This document shows, one piece after another, positions 39,501-50,600 of a stretch of 64,000 nt of DNA. Both the position numbers and the translations under genes were made by a program. Below the pieces are notes generated by a model. It was not told where the DNA came from, searched no databases, and worked only from the letters and a program-made list of their open reading frames with translations. The DNA lies in NCBI GenBank assembly GCA_037576195.1, contig CM075102.1, positions 930,001 to 994,000 of the forward strand. Reading direction: 5' to 3'. Numbering within the stretch: position 1 is the stretch's first letter; every line of letters starts with the position of its first letter. Source of the stretch: Phytoseiulus persimilis (lineage: Eukaryota; Arthropoda; Arachnida; Mesostigmata; Phytoseiidae).

Positions 39501-41295
39501 CCTGGGAATTGGGAATAGTACTCGTTTCTGACAAAAATCTCCTCACTCATATCCTTGTCAACGCATCCTATGAGATCTTCCAGGTTGTGGAGCGACACCA
39601 GAGAAGGATATATGTGATTTCTCTGGCGAGGAGGATGAGGCTTCCCTATCCCCGTTGGAGTCTGGGGGTCGTTCCACTTACGTCAATATTCGGTTCAACC
39701 GCGACTTCCTTGAATTTGATGAATTTCTTGGCCACGAGACCTGTGTGTCCACTGGAATCCGATCGAGCCAAGAAGAATTCGTCGCTCACGCCGATTATCT
39801 TCAATTTCTCATTCTCCTCGAATTGCAGTCTATTCCTTTCACCCTTCCTGTATCTCTGTGAGGTGACACCATGACCAATGTGAGCTGGAAATCCAAATAA
39901 ATTTTCCTCAGAGGAGCCGGTGGAGAACGTCCCACATCTCCCCCGCAATCAGAAGAATAGTCACGACTTCTGCTCCCATTCCGCTGAGAGGAATTCGAAT
40001 CATCCCAAGCACATTCTCGTTCGAATCTCAAACTTCGACCGGTTTCAGTCAGCGGCAAATCGATGAGTGGCTCGCGGCGGGAGCGGCGGGGAATTCGTTG
40101 GGCACCCCTGAGTATGTCCCCTTCGTCGGGAAGCGGGAGTCGCAAAACAGATTTGGAAAGCTGCCAAAACGTATCGCGTGAGGAATTTGAGGAATCGTTA
40201 GCCAACCTGGTTGATAAATACTGCGAAACACTCGATCCGACTCCCTCCCCGTCGGATCCGCCACCGGTCCCAGTGCCTGTCACCGGCAGTACGTCGCAAG
40301 TTCAGAAGAACGTCGTGGAGCCCGCGTCCTATAATGTCGCCTTTCTCCTCCAGTAACCCCCGTTCGTTCCTGAACTCCACATCAGTGTTCCAATGACCTC
40401 CACAAATACTTTTTCCTCACACGGAAGTTTGAGCTCCAGGATGCGAAAACCTCGTTTCGCCTGTAACTGGTCCACCGAGTCCAGAGACTGGAGTTGTAGC
40501 AGGGGTGACGTCAAATAAAGAGTGTGGGAAGATCGTATCACAAGACAGAATGGGCGGTCTCATCCCTGATCGATGCTACCGAGTCGGATGCACTCTGCGT
40601 TCGCGGTAAGTTCGGATATACGACGGAACATGTGCACTTCAATTCGCGGTTGCCCAAAGGGCGACACGCGGGTAGTTTCCCGTTCACTAATATCTGACAA
40701 ACTCCTAGGTTCAACGAAGTAAAGTAGTGCCGATGCGCTCCCCGTGATTACCACCCATCAAGTTCATTCAAGGCATACATAGAGGAGAGCGAAAATGTTT
40801 GATGCGATCACTCACATCTTCAAAATGCTCAACCTCCCGGTTCCTCTGTTCGCTGGACTTCGGGTTGCAACGGGTGCAGAGCCATGTGTCGCGAGTGATA
40901 CAAGCAATCTGGAAATCCCCGATCACGCGGAAATGGTCACCGACGAATCTTGCGATCCCGCGTCGTGACAATTCTCATGCCATCCATATGCCCAGCTGTT
41001 CGTCCCAACGTGAAAACCGAGATGAACCCAAACATTTCGATGCACTTCTCAGCCACTCAGCACCTCAACCGACCTGAGAAATCCCCATCAACGAACCCAA
41101 CACCATACTGACTAGGGTTTTACGAACAGCTGAGTGAAGTCCATCTCTTACAGTCAACCAATTCATCTCACCTTTGCATAGCGTATCCGCACAGCGAAGC
41201 TTCATCGGCGCCTGTTGTGCCCACGAGTAACTCAGGACTAAACTCAGTAGCAGCGAGCATATACAAAATTTGCCGAGTATCACCCAACCAGCCAT
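33538..41295 (-). CDS. Tango1: Transport and Golgi organization protein 1 (TANGO1/MIA3, cTAGE5 family)
   Basis: ER-exit-site transmembrane protein that loads bulky secretory cargo into COPII carriers. Exons: 41172-41295, 39682-39884, 39396-39501, about 38446-38543 (end tentative), about 38018-38114, 37842-37933, 36590-37762, 35693-35869, 35004-35578, 34724-34878, 34245-34602, 33980-34144, 33738-33883, 33538-33657; phases fit except where noted. Order: signal peptide (MAGWVILGKFCICSLLL...) followed by CADTLCK; lumenal SH3-like domain (RLQFEENEKLKIIGVSD, then GHTGLVAKKFIKFKE); acidic disordered lumenal region with 15-residue repeats and a His-Gly-Ser-rich block; transmembrane helix (VVVLTFICGVLVSFLIGFL); about 300 residues of cytoplasmic coiled coil including LSDYFKDKELTLQRD and the family signature EKKAHDNWMAYKNA; Pro-rich tail (PPPPLPLPKG, NMPPMPLPNG), the type of tail that binds Sec23. 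The C-terminal exon structure is uncertain: the frame stops at 33676 if the last intron is not removed. Confidence 0.92.
36780..36880 (-). repeat. Tango1: His-Gly/Ser-rich repeat in the Tango1 lumenal region
   Basis: Encodes a block of HGHSHGHGHSHGHS-type dipeptides ending HSHH just before an acidic, Pro-rich stretch. The plus strand shows repeated GTGTCCGTG/CCATG units. Such blocks can bind divalent metals, but no role is known for TANGO1. Confidence 0.85.
37083..37307 (-). repeat. Tango1: 45-bp tandem repeat (minisatellite) inside Tango1
   Basis: Five units of exactly 45 bp starting at 37083, 37128, 37173, 37218 and 37263, each encoding a 15-residue unit of the form PALANSAAEPKGVDT. The first units are nearly identical and the last is diverged; a further weaker unit follows at 37308. 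The reading frame is kept throughout. Confidence 0.9.
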
Positions 41296-42142
41296 TTTAC
41301 CATGATAGGTGAGGTTTTTGTTGCTGCTAGTGCTGCTCCTATATAGAATGTATTTCACCAGTCACTAGACGGGGACCACTACCGGAGGACACGTCAACAA
41401 CGGCGACAGCAGACGAATTCGTGGTGTTTACGGCGGCGCCAAGTTTTGCGACTTCCAGAAGTCGCGGAGAAGTGATCTTGCGGAAATTATGGGATTATAT
41501 CTGAGCCCTGGGGTCAGAGCAACAGTTCCGCAGGTACGAAGATCCAGGAGGAGCGGGCGAAAGTGCTGCCGGAAGTGACTTCAGTCTCTTCTCAATGCAA
41601 GGAGGAGAAAAACTCTGCAGCAGACGATCTGCCACATGCTGTTGATGATTATTTCTGCTTGATACGAGTGATGCATATCAGGGAATGGGGTTATTCTCCC
41701 GCTTTTCGGATGAACGGCATTCTCGACAGGATGGGTTATTGCGCTGAGCTCAAAGGTTTCGATGAAGCCTCAGGAACCTCAGGTTTCAGGCTAGCTGAGG
41801 AGTTATAGGATCAAATGCTAAGGCAGCGAGATTCAAGACTGAAAAAGTGGGTATCCAAAACCTGACCATTTTCCTATTCGGATTCGACACGAAGGAGGAA
41901 GAGTGTGGGAGTTTATAACATTTTTGACCACACTGCGAGAATTCTCGGAAGTCCATGGGATATGAAATCCTGGTATCACTACCATCTATCGAAGTCTCAC
42001 CCAAATCGGAGATCATTTGGTATCTGGGTCTGGATGGATCAGGCTGTTTCTGAGATATCCGAAGCTCGGCCCGAATCATCGGAGCGGTCATGCGGTTCTA
42101 CGGAAACATGGGAGCTGTCCTGCAGCGGAGCATTTTACCGAT

Positions 42143-42148
42143 TTTATT
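42143..42148 (-). terminator. Polyadenylation signal AATAAA for AFG1L
   Basis: TTTATT on the plus strand, about 210 bases beyond the AFG1L stop codon at 42357. Position and hexamer fit a cleavage signal. Confidence 0.55.
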
Positions 42149-42356
42149 GATCACTCCAGTACCGCCTCAATAAATTAGTTATAAACTCTTCAAATAGGAA
42201 TACGATTTGCGCTAGCTCGGATTCCCTATGCACGCGCAGGTTCCCTAAACAGATCCAACTCGGTACTGGTCTTCCTTGAGAGCGGAAACCAAAAACCGGA
42301 ACGACAGAGAAACCGGGACACGTTTCCTGCGAGACATCGGCGCCCAGAATCGGCTG

Positions 42357-44851
42357 TTAGCTCTGCGCGCCGTGCTCGTGAGTTGTTTGCTCCCAATATT
42401 TTCGGGTCTGCATCTGGTTCAGCCTTGAAACTGTTCTGTCGAAAGCGAATAGCTCTTCCTCTCCGCTGAAAATCGTTCCGAGTTCTTGTGGATTGTCGAT
42501 TCCGAGATCGGACATGAGCATTCTGTTCTCGTCCGTCACCAGAGTCTCGTCACGCACGGTGGTGAAAAGTGTTGCCGGTGGGGCGTCCGCTGAGCACACG
42601 ACACGAACGCTGTAAGATTAGTCTTTGTATCAGATTGGAGAACTAGGATGGGAACTGGATCATCAGTCTCCCTGCTTTATAACTATTGCGCGTTATTTCT
42701 CATTATTCATGAGGCGGTCTTCGATGAGCGCTCAGCGTTCAGAAGCTCGGCCAATACTCGAGCGTCCAGCGTAGCCTCAGCCGAACGAAAACGGGACCTA
42801 CTGGTGATCGTAGAGGGTGTCGATGAGAGTGATGAAGCGCCTGGCTGGGCTTTTCTGTTTCACCGTCAGTTGCGGTATGTCCCGGATGAATATCGTGTGG
42901 AATATCTGGAAATCGATAGCTACATTCTCAGCACACGACCAGCCCAGCCTCCTTGGAGAGCACTCATACTCGACTGGTGGGAACATAGAATACTGCGTCA
43001 CAGAAGCCCAACCTGACTCAGGAAAACGTAGTCCACGGCCCCAAGGGGTCTGTCGCAGAGCTCATCGAACGTTGTATCGAGAACTTGTCCGCAGCATTTC
43101 CTAGAAGGGAATTCGTCTCATTCAGCCCACATGAGGAAAATTCTTCCGCTCGAACTGTCTCGAGGGCACGCAGGCTCTCTACTCACCTGAACTCCACATT
43201 TCTTCCTTTGATCACGAGAGTTCTGGATCGGACTGTGTCAGTTTCGTGTGAGCAGACAATTTTGAATAGACGGTCCAACTCGGCGTTCACGTCTGCTTCG
43301 CCTTTACTGCAATTACGATTTCGAATTAGCGATTCAGACCAACTGTCGGCTCCTGTAAACACCAAGAGATCGTTTCATGATAACTGTCAATGAGGAAACT
43401 GACACAAAGTAGAAGGGAGTTTCTGAGTTAGCGTTTGCTTGAGATCGATAGTCGACGCCAGAATCCAACGCCACCGCGGTACAGTTCTTCTTCAAAATCC
43501 CGATGAAAGGTAGAAAGTTCGATCTCTGCAAGCCATTTTTGTACAGATCTGCAAGCGAGACAGCGCTTTTGTCAGCTTGCAGCAAGTGGGTTGACCAGGG
43601 TCTGTTGCGGTAGGGCGTTCGTCGAAGAAGTGCCCCATCCGTATATTGCGCTGAACCCGAGTCGAGGAGTAAAAACCGAAAGAGGGAGACGCACAAGCAA
43701 CATGAGGAGACGTATGTGAACTGAAGATTTCTCTGCAGCGTATTATTCCTCCGAATCGACAGAGAATATCTGGGAGTCGAAAATGACGCTCTTCCGCACC
43801 CTTCCCTCATTCAACATGAACTCGATTCGATGCGCAGGGCTCGCAACTAAAGATAAGGTTCTGCGAACATCGCGAAGAGCAGCCGTAAGCGAGCAGAATC
43901 TTCGCACTCACCGTCCGGAGGCCTGTTGCTGGTCGCTACAAGAACGCTACCATTTCTGAATATGTGATCAAAAAGCCTCTTCAGGATCATAGCATCGGCT
44001 ATATCGGTGACCTGAATGTTCCGAGGCGCTCATTTAATTCATGCCAGACATGATCAACAATGTGCAATGAGAGAACTTTCGAAGAGGAACGATTTACCTG
44101 GAACTCATCCAGACACAGCAGAGTGTTTTTCTCGGATATTTGTGCAGCGACTGCCGGGATGGGGTCGTACGATGAACTCTTTCGTTCCACGTTGGAAGTC
44201 TGCAATGAGAAAGCAGTCCAGCCTGTTGATTTTGACCTAATTGCATGAATATGGTCAAGTGACATCAATGATACCTGCCGCGCCAACGAGACGCCGAGGC
44301 GTAGTACCTTTTTCCACTCATGAATTCTGTTGTGGACATCCAACATGAAAGAATGAAAATGTTGCCGTTGCTTTCTCTGCGGGCGTTCTACACAGTCATA
44401 GAACATGTCCATCAACATGGTTTTACCTATAAATGTTCGTTCGAATAACTTGAGATTGATTCCTGTGAGTCGTTTTTCTCGATAACCATATGCAAATCAT
44501 CGGAGGAGGAATCCCGACAGAGGCCGGATGGAAGGAATAAGCGAAGAGCTCAAAACACCAACCTCTGCCCACAGCTCCATATATGTAGACTCCTCTCGGA
44601 ACTTGGACTTCAGGTTTGAACCATTTGGCGAAGAAAGTTGGGTTCCGCTTCTCGTATGACCTATTTCAAAAACGAAATCTACGGTATGGTCGTATGCATA
44701 AAGAGTACAAGTTGTCGACGGACGATAGTTCAGTACTTGACGAACCACAATTCACTTTGGAGCTCTTGGAGTACTTCTGCGATTCTCAGTTGGTTCGGGT
44801 CATCTTGTACTTTCCCTCTCTTCACTTTATTGCAGTAGGTTGACAGCAGGT
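42357..44851 (-). CDS. AFG1L: AFG1-like mitochondrial AAA ATPase (LACE1/AFG1L)
   Basis: Inner-membrane-associated ATPase that promotes turnover of unassembled mitochondrial proteins. Exons, all phase-consistent: 44746-44851, 44563-44660, 44308-44426, 44098-44199, 43912-44011, 43404-43548, 43187-43306, 43013-43100, 42802-42905, 42357-42609 (TAA 42359-42357). Motifs in order: Walker A GAVGRGKT, split by an intron; [35 protein letters not shown]; Walker [27 protein letters not shown]; sensor segment [61 protein letters not shown]; then a C-terminal segment with [17 protein letters not shown]. Coverage matches the animal protein from its conserved N-terminal helix ([20 protein letters not shown]) to the end. 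Only the first, targeting exon is not firmly placed. An Arg-rich ATG frame at 45152 (MSTRLGTRKAHVTPFG) with a phase-1 GT could be it. Confidence 0.95.
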
Positions 44852-44899
44852 CTGGAACGGTAATCAAGATCATGGTGAATCAAATCGAAGCTCCCCCGC

Positions 44900-46612
44900 C
44901 GCGGATGTCAGAGCCCCCAAGCTGCCCGCTCCAAATGAGAGACAAACGTCGAAACTACTCCAGAGATGATTTGTAGATGCTTTGGTTCAGATATTTGGCC
45001 AAGGCCGGCTGGACTCGTGAGCAGACAGTCCAGAGAATCGTAGCGTGCCGCATGAGAGCTTCGAGAAACAAAGTCTTGGAACCGAATATTAGCCGTCGTC
45101 GACCGCCGAACGGAGTCACATGGGCCTTTCTCGTCCCCAGTCGTGTGGACATTTAGAATCACCCAGGAGTATGGAAGAGGCTGAGTAACTCCTCCATGTC
45201 GATGAATCGAGCGTGTTTCGCACGATGACCGGTTTCTCTTCTCCGTATTGGATCCAAACAGCCGTTCCCTTATGTCGCCTATCTATAGGTGCAAGGAATG
45301 AGTTCCGATCTTGACGTGGACAACGGAGGGAATCTTCTGTCACTCTCAGAGCTGCTCCTACTCCCAGTATTTTCGGCAGACATCGAAGACCTGGATTCCA
45401 GATCAGGCAATGTCGCCGCAAGGAGATCCTACTGAATATCGGATGACATGGAACAGCTGGGCCAAACCCAATGTCGGAATCGTTGATTAGAGGTGCAGCT
45501 TCACGGCATGGGGAATGTTCTCCATGTTCTCGAATAGCTCGATTCAATACTTGAGGTCAGTTTCTCCTTGACAGACCTTCAAGACAGGTTCAGAGATTGT
45601 TGACTGCCTGATTCCCCGCGACACTCGGACAACCGTTCCGAAAGTTGTCTGGCAGTTCTCTTCGTACCCCACGCTTTGCAGAGCGAGTCAGTCAGACTGA
45701 TCGGAGAACTTGAGACTTACTTATTCGCGCCTCTTTTGGGAGATTCCTGTGGCTGCTGCAGAACCGAACGAACACATGAAACTCTCGCATATCAAGCGAG
45801 CAGAGAGATTTCAGGACTCCGTTTCACAGGTACAGGGAACTATCACGACCGTTCACGGCGAGAGATCACCTAAATATTCGCCGTCAATGGTTCTTCCGAA
45901 ACTGCACTGGCATTCGAATTCTCAGAGGGATCAACAGCTGAGAAAACCTGATGACGTCACAGGAAAACAATATTCTGCGCGCCGTCTGCTCACTCTCGTT
46001 GCCTAGACCCGCGCGCAGGACAAAAAAATCGCACGGTTTCACGGGTGGGAGTACACAAAGCTCGTTAGAGAGCCATCTCTCCTGAACAACCATCGATCGT
46101 TGCGCTGTGTTAATGCTACGATTCTAATTCCGCCGACTCGTTCCGGGCGGGACGCTTTCGTGCGGCGGCCCTAAGGCTGAACTGATTCTTCTCCATCGAT
46201 TGCGACCGAAGTTCAACGTTGATCGAGGGATTCAGAAGGACGAAGGTGTAACCATCACTGCATCAAGGAATGGTCGAGCGGGAAGTCGGCGGAACCTGAC
46301 TGTAACCGTTTGAATCCTGTACTTTCGTCACAGAATCTCGTGAACCCAGTGTGGGGGATCCGCAGTTTTCCCCGATTCTCAAGGAATTCACCAAGCGAAA
46401 AGGAAATCTCGAGGAGAACCATTTATTCATGACCCATGTTCGGTTTCCCCGTCCCGTCTCCCGGCGCCCTCGCCAGCCTGTTGTTCTCCAGTTTGTCAGT
46501 ACAATGACCGGAAAATACCGAAAATACCAATGACCGGTGGAGAGAGCGCTGGAGGCCGCCCTTGGTGGGGTAGTGCTCGGAGCGGTCTCCTTCCCTCCCC
46601 ACGCCCACCTGT
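44900..46612. other. Region between AFG1L and the gustatory receptor
   Basis: Holds the candidate AFG1L targeting exon near 45100-45152. The 143-codon minus-strand ORF at 45116-45547 has no recognisable domain. Nothing else supported. Confidence 0.4.
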
Positions 46613-47620
46613 TCATGCTAGTGACTCAGTCCAACACGACCATGGCTTCGCTCTCATCGCGAGCTGGAATACCATGAAGGCGAAGCTCCAACAGAAACTG
46701 AGGAAAGAGAGACAGGTCTTCCAGCACAGCACAGACTTCACGCCTAGGTTAACTTCAACACCCAATTTCCGCTTGAGGAACAGAGTCGTAACGTCGCTGC
46801 GGTGCAGCGTGGCTAGATGGAGAACTTCACGTTTGAACTCCCGGAAGCTCTTCTCCACCAAATGTGTTCGAGACATCACCAACAAGAAGATATGTATTTG
46901 GCAGATGTTCAGTAAGATGAAGTAAGCGCCCTCTCCGCACTGGAGGCTCTCGCTGACGCTGGGTATTTCGCCGACGAGTCGCACGAAGTACTGGATGTGA
47001 AATATCACCAGGAAGGGGTTGTAACGGCTTCTGATGTCCCCGTAAATCTCTTCAATTTTCTCGCAGCATTGACGAACATTGACCTGTGTGACTTCTAAAG
47101 TGATCGCACTGATGGCATTCGCATGCGACTCCAGTAGGGACGAAACCAGCAAGCTAACCGCATAATATTTGAACTTTTGCACTGAAGGAAAATATGGCTC
47201 CAGCACACGGACGCAGTAAGGACAAAAATACACTTGCAAGAAACCCGAATTTTCAACCCCATCAATGATAGCCCACAAAATCACCGTGAGCATGAGGAGT
47301 AGAACCGTGATATTGATATTCATCGCAATGGTGGCTCTCCGATCGAGACGAGGACCGGAGCTACGTTTCGCGTGACTGAATCCCCAGACGTACACGAAGA
47401 TGGCGAAAGTCACATCGACGCATAAAGTGAAGAACATGATATAAGCCATTTCCGAATTGTCCGGTAACAATTCACTCATGGCGTAACTACTGTGAAGAGC
47501 ATAAACGAAGGAAACCAGATCCATGATAACAAAGATCACACGCGCCAGACGGTGATACCCGTTTCCAGTTTCGCATACACCCACAGTTTTTAGGAGAAGG
47601 GTGAGCATGTCGAACGCCAT
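46613..47620 (-). CDS. Gustatory receptor family protein (7-TM chemoreceptor), single exon
   Basis: Arthropod gustatory receptor: a seven-helix ligand-gated channel with inverted topology in sensory neurons. A single open exon of 335 codons runs from ATG 47620 to TAG 46613; the frame stays open about 20 codons upstream without another ATG. Hydrophobic segments appear in the expected places: VIFVIMDLVSFVYAL, IMFFTLCVDVTFAIFVYVW, ITVLLLMLTVILWAI, YYAVSLLVSSLLES, FLVIFHIQYFVRLV, YFILLNICQIHIFLLVM and a last helix with LSFLSFCWSFAFMVFQLA. The usual C-terminal TYhhhhhQF signature is degenerate (SFAFMVFQL). Length is slightly below the usual 370-430. Mite receptors are very divergent, so this is a family call only. 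It lies alone with no other receptor in the window. Confidence 0.75.
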   Translation of the reverse strand: MAFDMLTLLLKTVGVCETGNGYHRLARVIFVIMDLVSFVYALHSSYAMSELLPDNSEMAYIMFFTLCVDVTFAIFVYVWGFSHAKRSSGPRLDRRATIAMNINITVLLLMLTVILWAIIDGVENSGFLQVYFCPYCVRVLEPYFPSVQKFKYYAVSLLVSSLLESHANAISAITLEVTQVNVRQCCEKIEEIYGDIRSRYNPFLVIFHIQYFVRLVGEIPSVSESLQCGEGAYFILLNICQIHIFLLVMSRTHLVEKSFREFKREVLHLATLHRSDVTTLFLKRKLGVEVNLGVKSVLCWKTCLSFLSFCWSFAFMVFQLAMRAKPWSCWTESLA

Positions 47621-47639
47621 TCTAGAGCTTTGCAGCACC

Positions 47640-50600
47640 TCCGGGAGATTCCACTAAATGTTCTGCGGCTTACCATCAACACCTTCAACGAAGAACCGCC
47701 GCGGAGCTATCCGGTCTGACTGAATGAGACGTTTGCTGGCTACTTGGGCGAAGAGAGAGTCGGTTTGACTACTTAAGCAACATTAGCTCGCCTCGACTCA
47801 CACGTCAACTTTGTTCATTTATTCATTCATTATCCACGGCGATTCATTGTCCTCGCAGACCATTTGCTACAAAGTACGGCAGACCGTACGTAGCGGCCAT
47901 CGTTCACATCGTTGGATCGTGCCGGAGAAATCGCCCGGATGTGTCGTGGTAAAGCGCTCCGAACAAGCGGGCTGCAAGCTTTTCCTGCCCTAATTTTGAG
48001 AACACGGGGTCTTGGGGCCGGGGCCCTGAATTTCCCAGCACCTACCATGAGTCGATGAGTCGACGGTTCCACGTTTACACCGGTGGAACGCGAGCCGGGA
48101 AGGAAACGCTGCCCTCCACACCTTCCGATGGTCGAACCCCAAAACAAGATTTTCGGGACTTTGCTCCAGCGGGTTCGATTCTGTAACAGAGTCGATCGTG
48201 GATCGAAGACTCTGTGAGCTGGGAGGTCCCGTATCTGGAGGAGTTCGGGATACTCTCATATCAATTCGAATGAAAACTCCACTGTTCGGAGGGCCAAGGA
48301 GAATGAGCCGCTCTGCTGGGTCACCCTCAGCCCCGTAGGGCGCTGGGGGTTTTCCCTCGCGAAGAGCGAAATAACGATCATCACGCATCCATTTATCTGA
48401 AAGATCGAGCGACGAGCATGCGTCTCGAAGATCGATCTGCGTAGGAATCGATTGAGTGAACGTCGTCCTCAAGTTTTCTCCTCTTCCCCAGGAAGTTATA
48501 TTTCCCTTGAGGCCTTCTCGTCCCTGAACGCTCGGCGGGAAGACACTGTCACATGATGATTGTTTGAGTGCCTTCCGGAAGCCCTCCGGCCCAGCGCGCT
48601 CAAGCCGGAGGATGCTTGGAGGAGTAGTGCCATTCTCACCGAGGTCCTTCCGAATGAATTTCCTCCTTCGGAAGGAATGTACCTTACAGAGACTATAGGA
48701 CGATTTTGCTGATGTGAGTGTCCCGCGAGGGGATCACGGGAAGAAGCTCGGCATCCGCTGTCCTAAGATGGGAGGATCCCCAGCTTCTTTGTCTTAGAGA
48801 CTCGGAGACTCTACTGAGCGAAAACAGGCCTTGGGAACAGCTGGCTCAGGATAGAATCGCGATTTTGTTTTGATTTTTATTATTTTCCTCTTCGCTTTGC
48901 CCGAGCGACTATGAGGTGAACGAGAATGTCGGCACTACATCCGAGCTCCATGTCTTTTCACGGATATACCGTCGCAAATCGCTCGGAGTGTAACTGGTGC
49001 CTGTGAATCGAAACAGGGAGATAATCCCTGTACCGCCCAGTTCAATCCACCTTCGGTTTTGATCTGGAATCGGAACTCGATCCATCCTGTTTCCCCACTG
49101 AGGATTGAGAGTTTCGAGTTCATCCCGTGATGAAAATGGCCCCAATAGAGGCAGACTCATCTCTTGAAATTAGAGGATTGACTCACCTCCAACTCCCGAG
49201 GTTGCGGGCTCGTTCCGCACTCACTGCGAAATTTGCAGAAAAAGGACAGACCCACTCCCACCCCAGGATCACCTCGGAGGAGCTCAGCTGTGCTCGCTGG
49301 TATCATGGTTCATGCCTCTTACACCACAGAAATCGATTCGCATGAGAACTATCAACGGAGCTCGAATATTCTCCCCGATGAACAGAAACTTTCGTGAGTG
49401 TAAACCGACATGATTTTAATCAAATTTTGATACTAGGTTACTCCTCCTCGTCATTTCCGACGCAAGTGTTCTCTAACGGATCCTGAAACCGCTGACATGT
49501 CCCTCAACTTGCGGGAAGCACGGGCTCCACCACCCGAGTTCGCTGCCGATCCCGCACTGAGTCAGTAGGAGGAAACCGGGATGAAGTGCGGGGAGAAAGT
49601 TGCTCTCGGAGCCATGAGGTGCTTCATGTGAGCGGCCACCTTGCACTCACAGACCTTGCCCACCACCGCAAAGGTCGATATTGGTCTGAGATTCTCATCT
49701 TCCTACGGGGCAACGCTCCATTATCGAGAACAGAGCGACCAAGTTTCTTCCCCATGCACTGACAAGGGGCTCTCGGCAAACCGGTGTTGCCCCCGACGAG
49801 AGGACATTATTGCAGGCGTTCCGCGTCCTGCCCGCCAGACGTTCGAGAGTTATGGCTCTGACGCAATCGAGAATCCGACATGGGAATCTGTGGGGATATT
49901 CAACGCGGTCCATCTTTCTCCGCGGATACGATTCATACGATCAATCACTACTTGGTGGGCCTCGTGTTGTCTCCTGTCAGTCCATTTTCATGTTCCCCTC
50001 TTCATCTGCGTCATTGTCTTCTCCGTTATCCTGCTCCAGGTCTTTGTCCCCTGCAATCTAAAGAGTATACTCCCGCACGAGGGATCCGTGGACTTCCAAG
50101 GACTCCTGAGTGGGAGATTTCAGATCGAATCTTCGCTATCACAACATTCGTAGAACCACGTCTGGACAGGCACTCGCGGTCGTCTCCCTCGACGTCAGAA
50201 TAAGTATTGGGATGGAATGAAACTCGGGTGAATTTTCCCGCATTCGATCTCATGTTGGATTCTCGATTTTTCGCTGAGCCATGACTCTTGACCGTCCGGC
50301 TGGCAGGAGGTTGAACTCCGGCGATGATATTCCCGCGGTGAATTTCTCGTTGGGAGCGAAATTCCGCGGGCTCCCTCCTTTTTCGAACTCCACTATCGGT
50401 TTTGGGAGGTTCCCCTGTGAAGAGCGGATCAGAGGGCTTTAGGGTACACCAAGCAAACAGGGCCCGCTCAACCGATAGCGAGCATGCGAGAAGAGCCATC
50501 CGAAGGCAGAATACGTTGGATTCGCACCCTAAAAATGAACGAACACTGGATTCTCAGGGAAAATCGTTCTTTGCTTGGTTCTCAGAGCGCTGACACAAGT

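Noticed and set aside
40063-40356. 97-codon plus-strand ORF (SREEFEESLANLVDKYC) inside the first Tango1 intron
   Set aside because: Reads somewhat like protein, but has no recognisable family, no splice partner and lies antisense within an intron; not enough support.
46530-46925. 131-codon plus-strand ORF
   Set aside because: Largely antisense to the gustatory receptor exon.
47990-48472. 160-codon minus-strand ORF resembling a LINE endonuclease end
   Set aside because: Only a weak SIPTQIDL...W-like pattern and no SDH motif; not enough to call an element.
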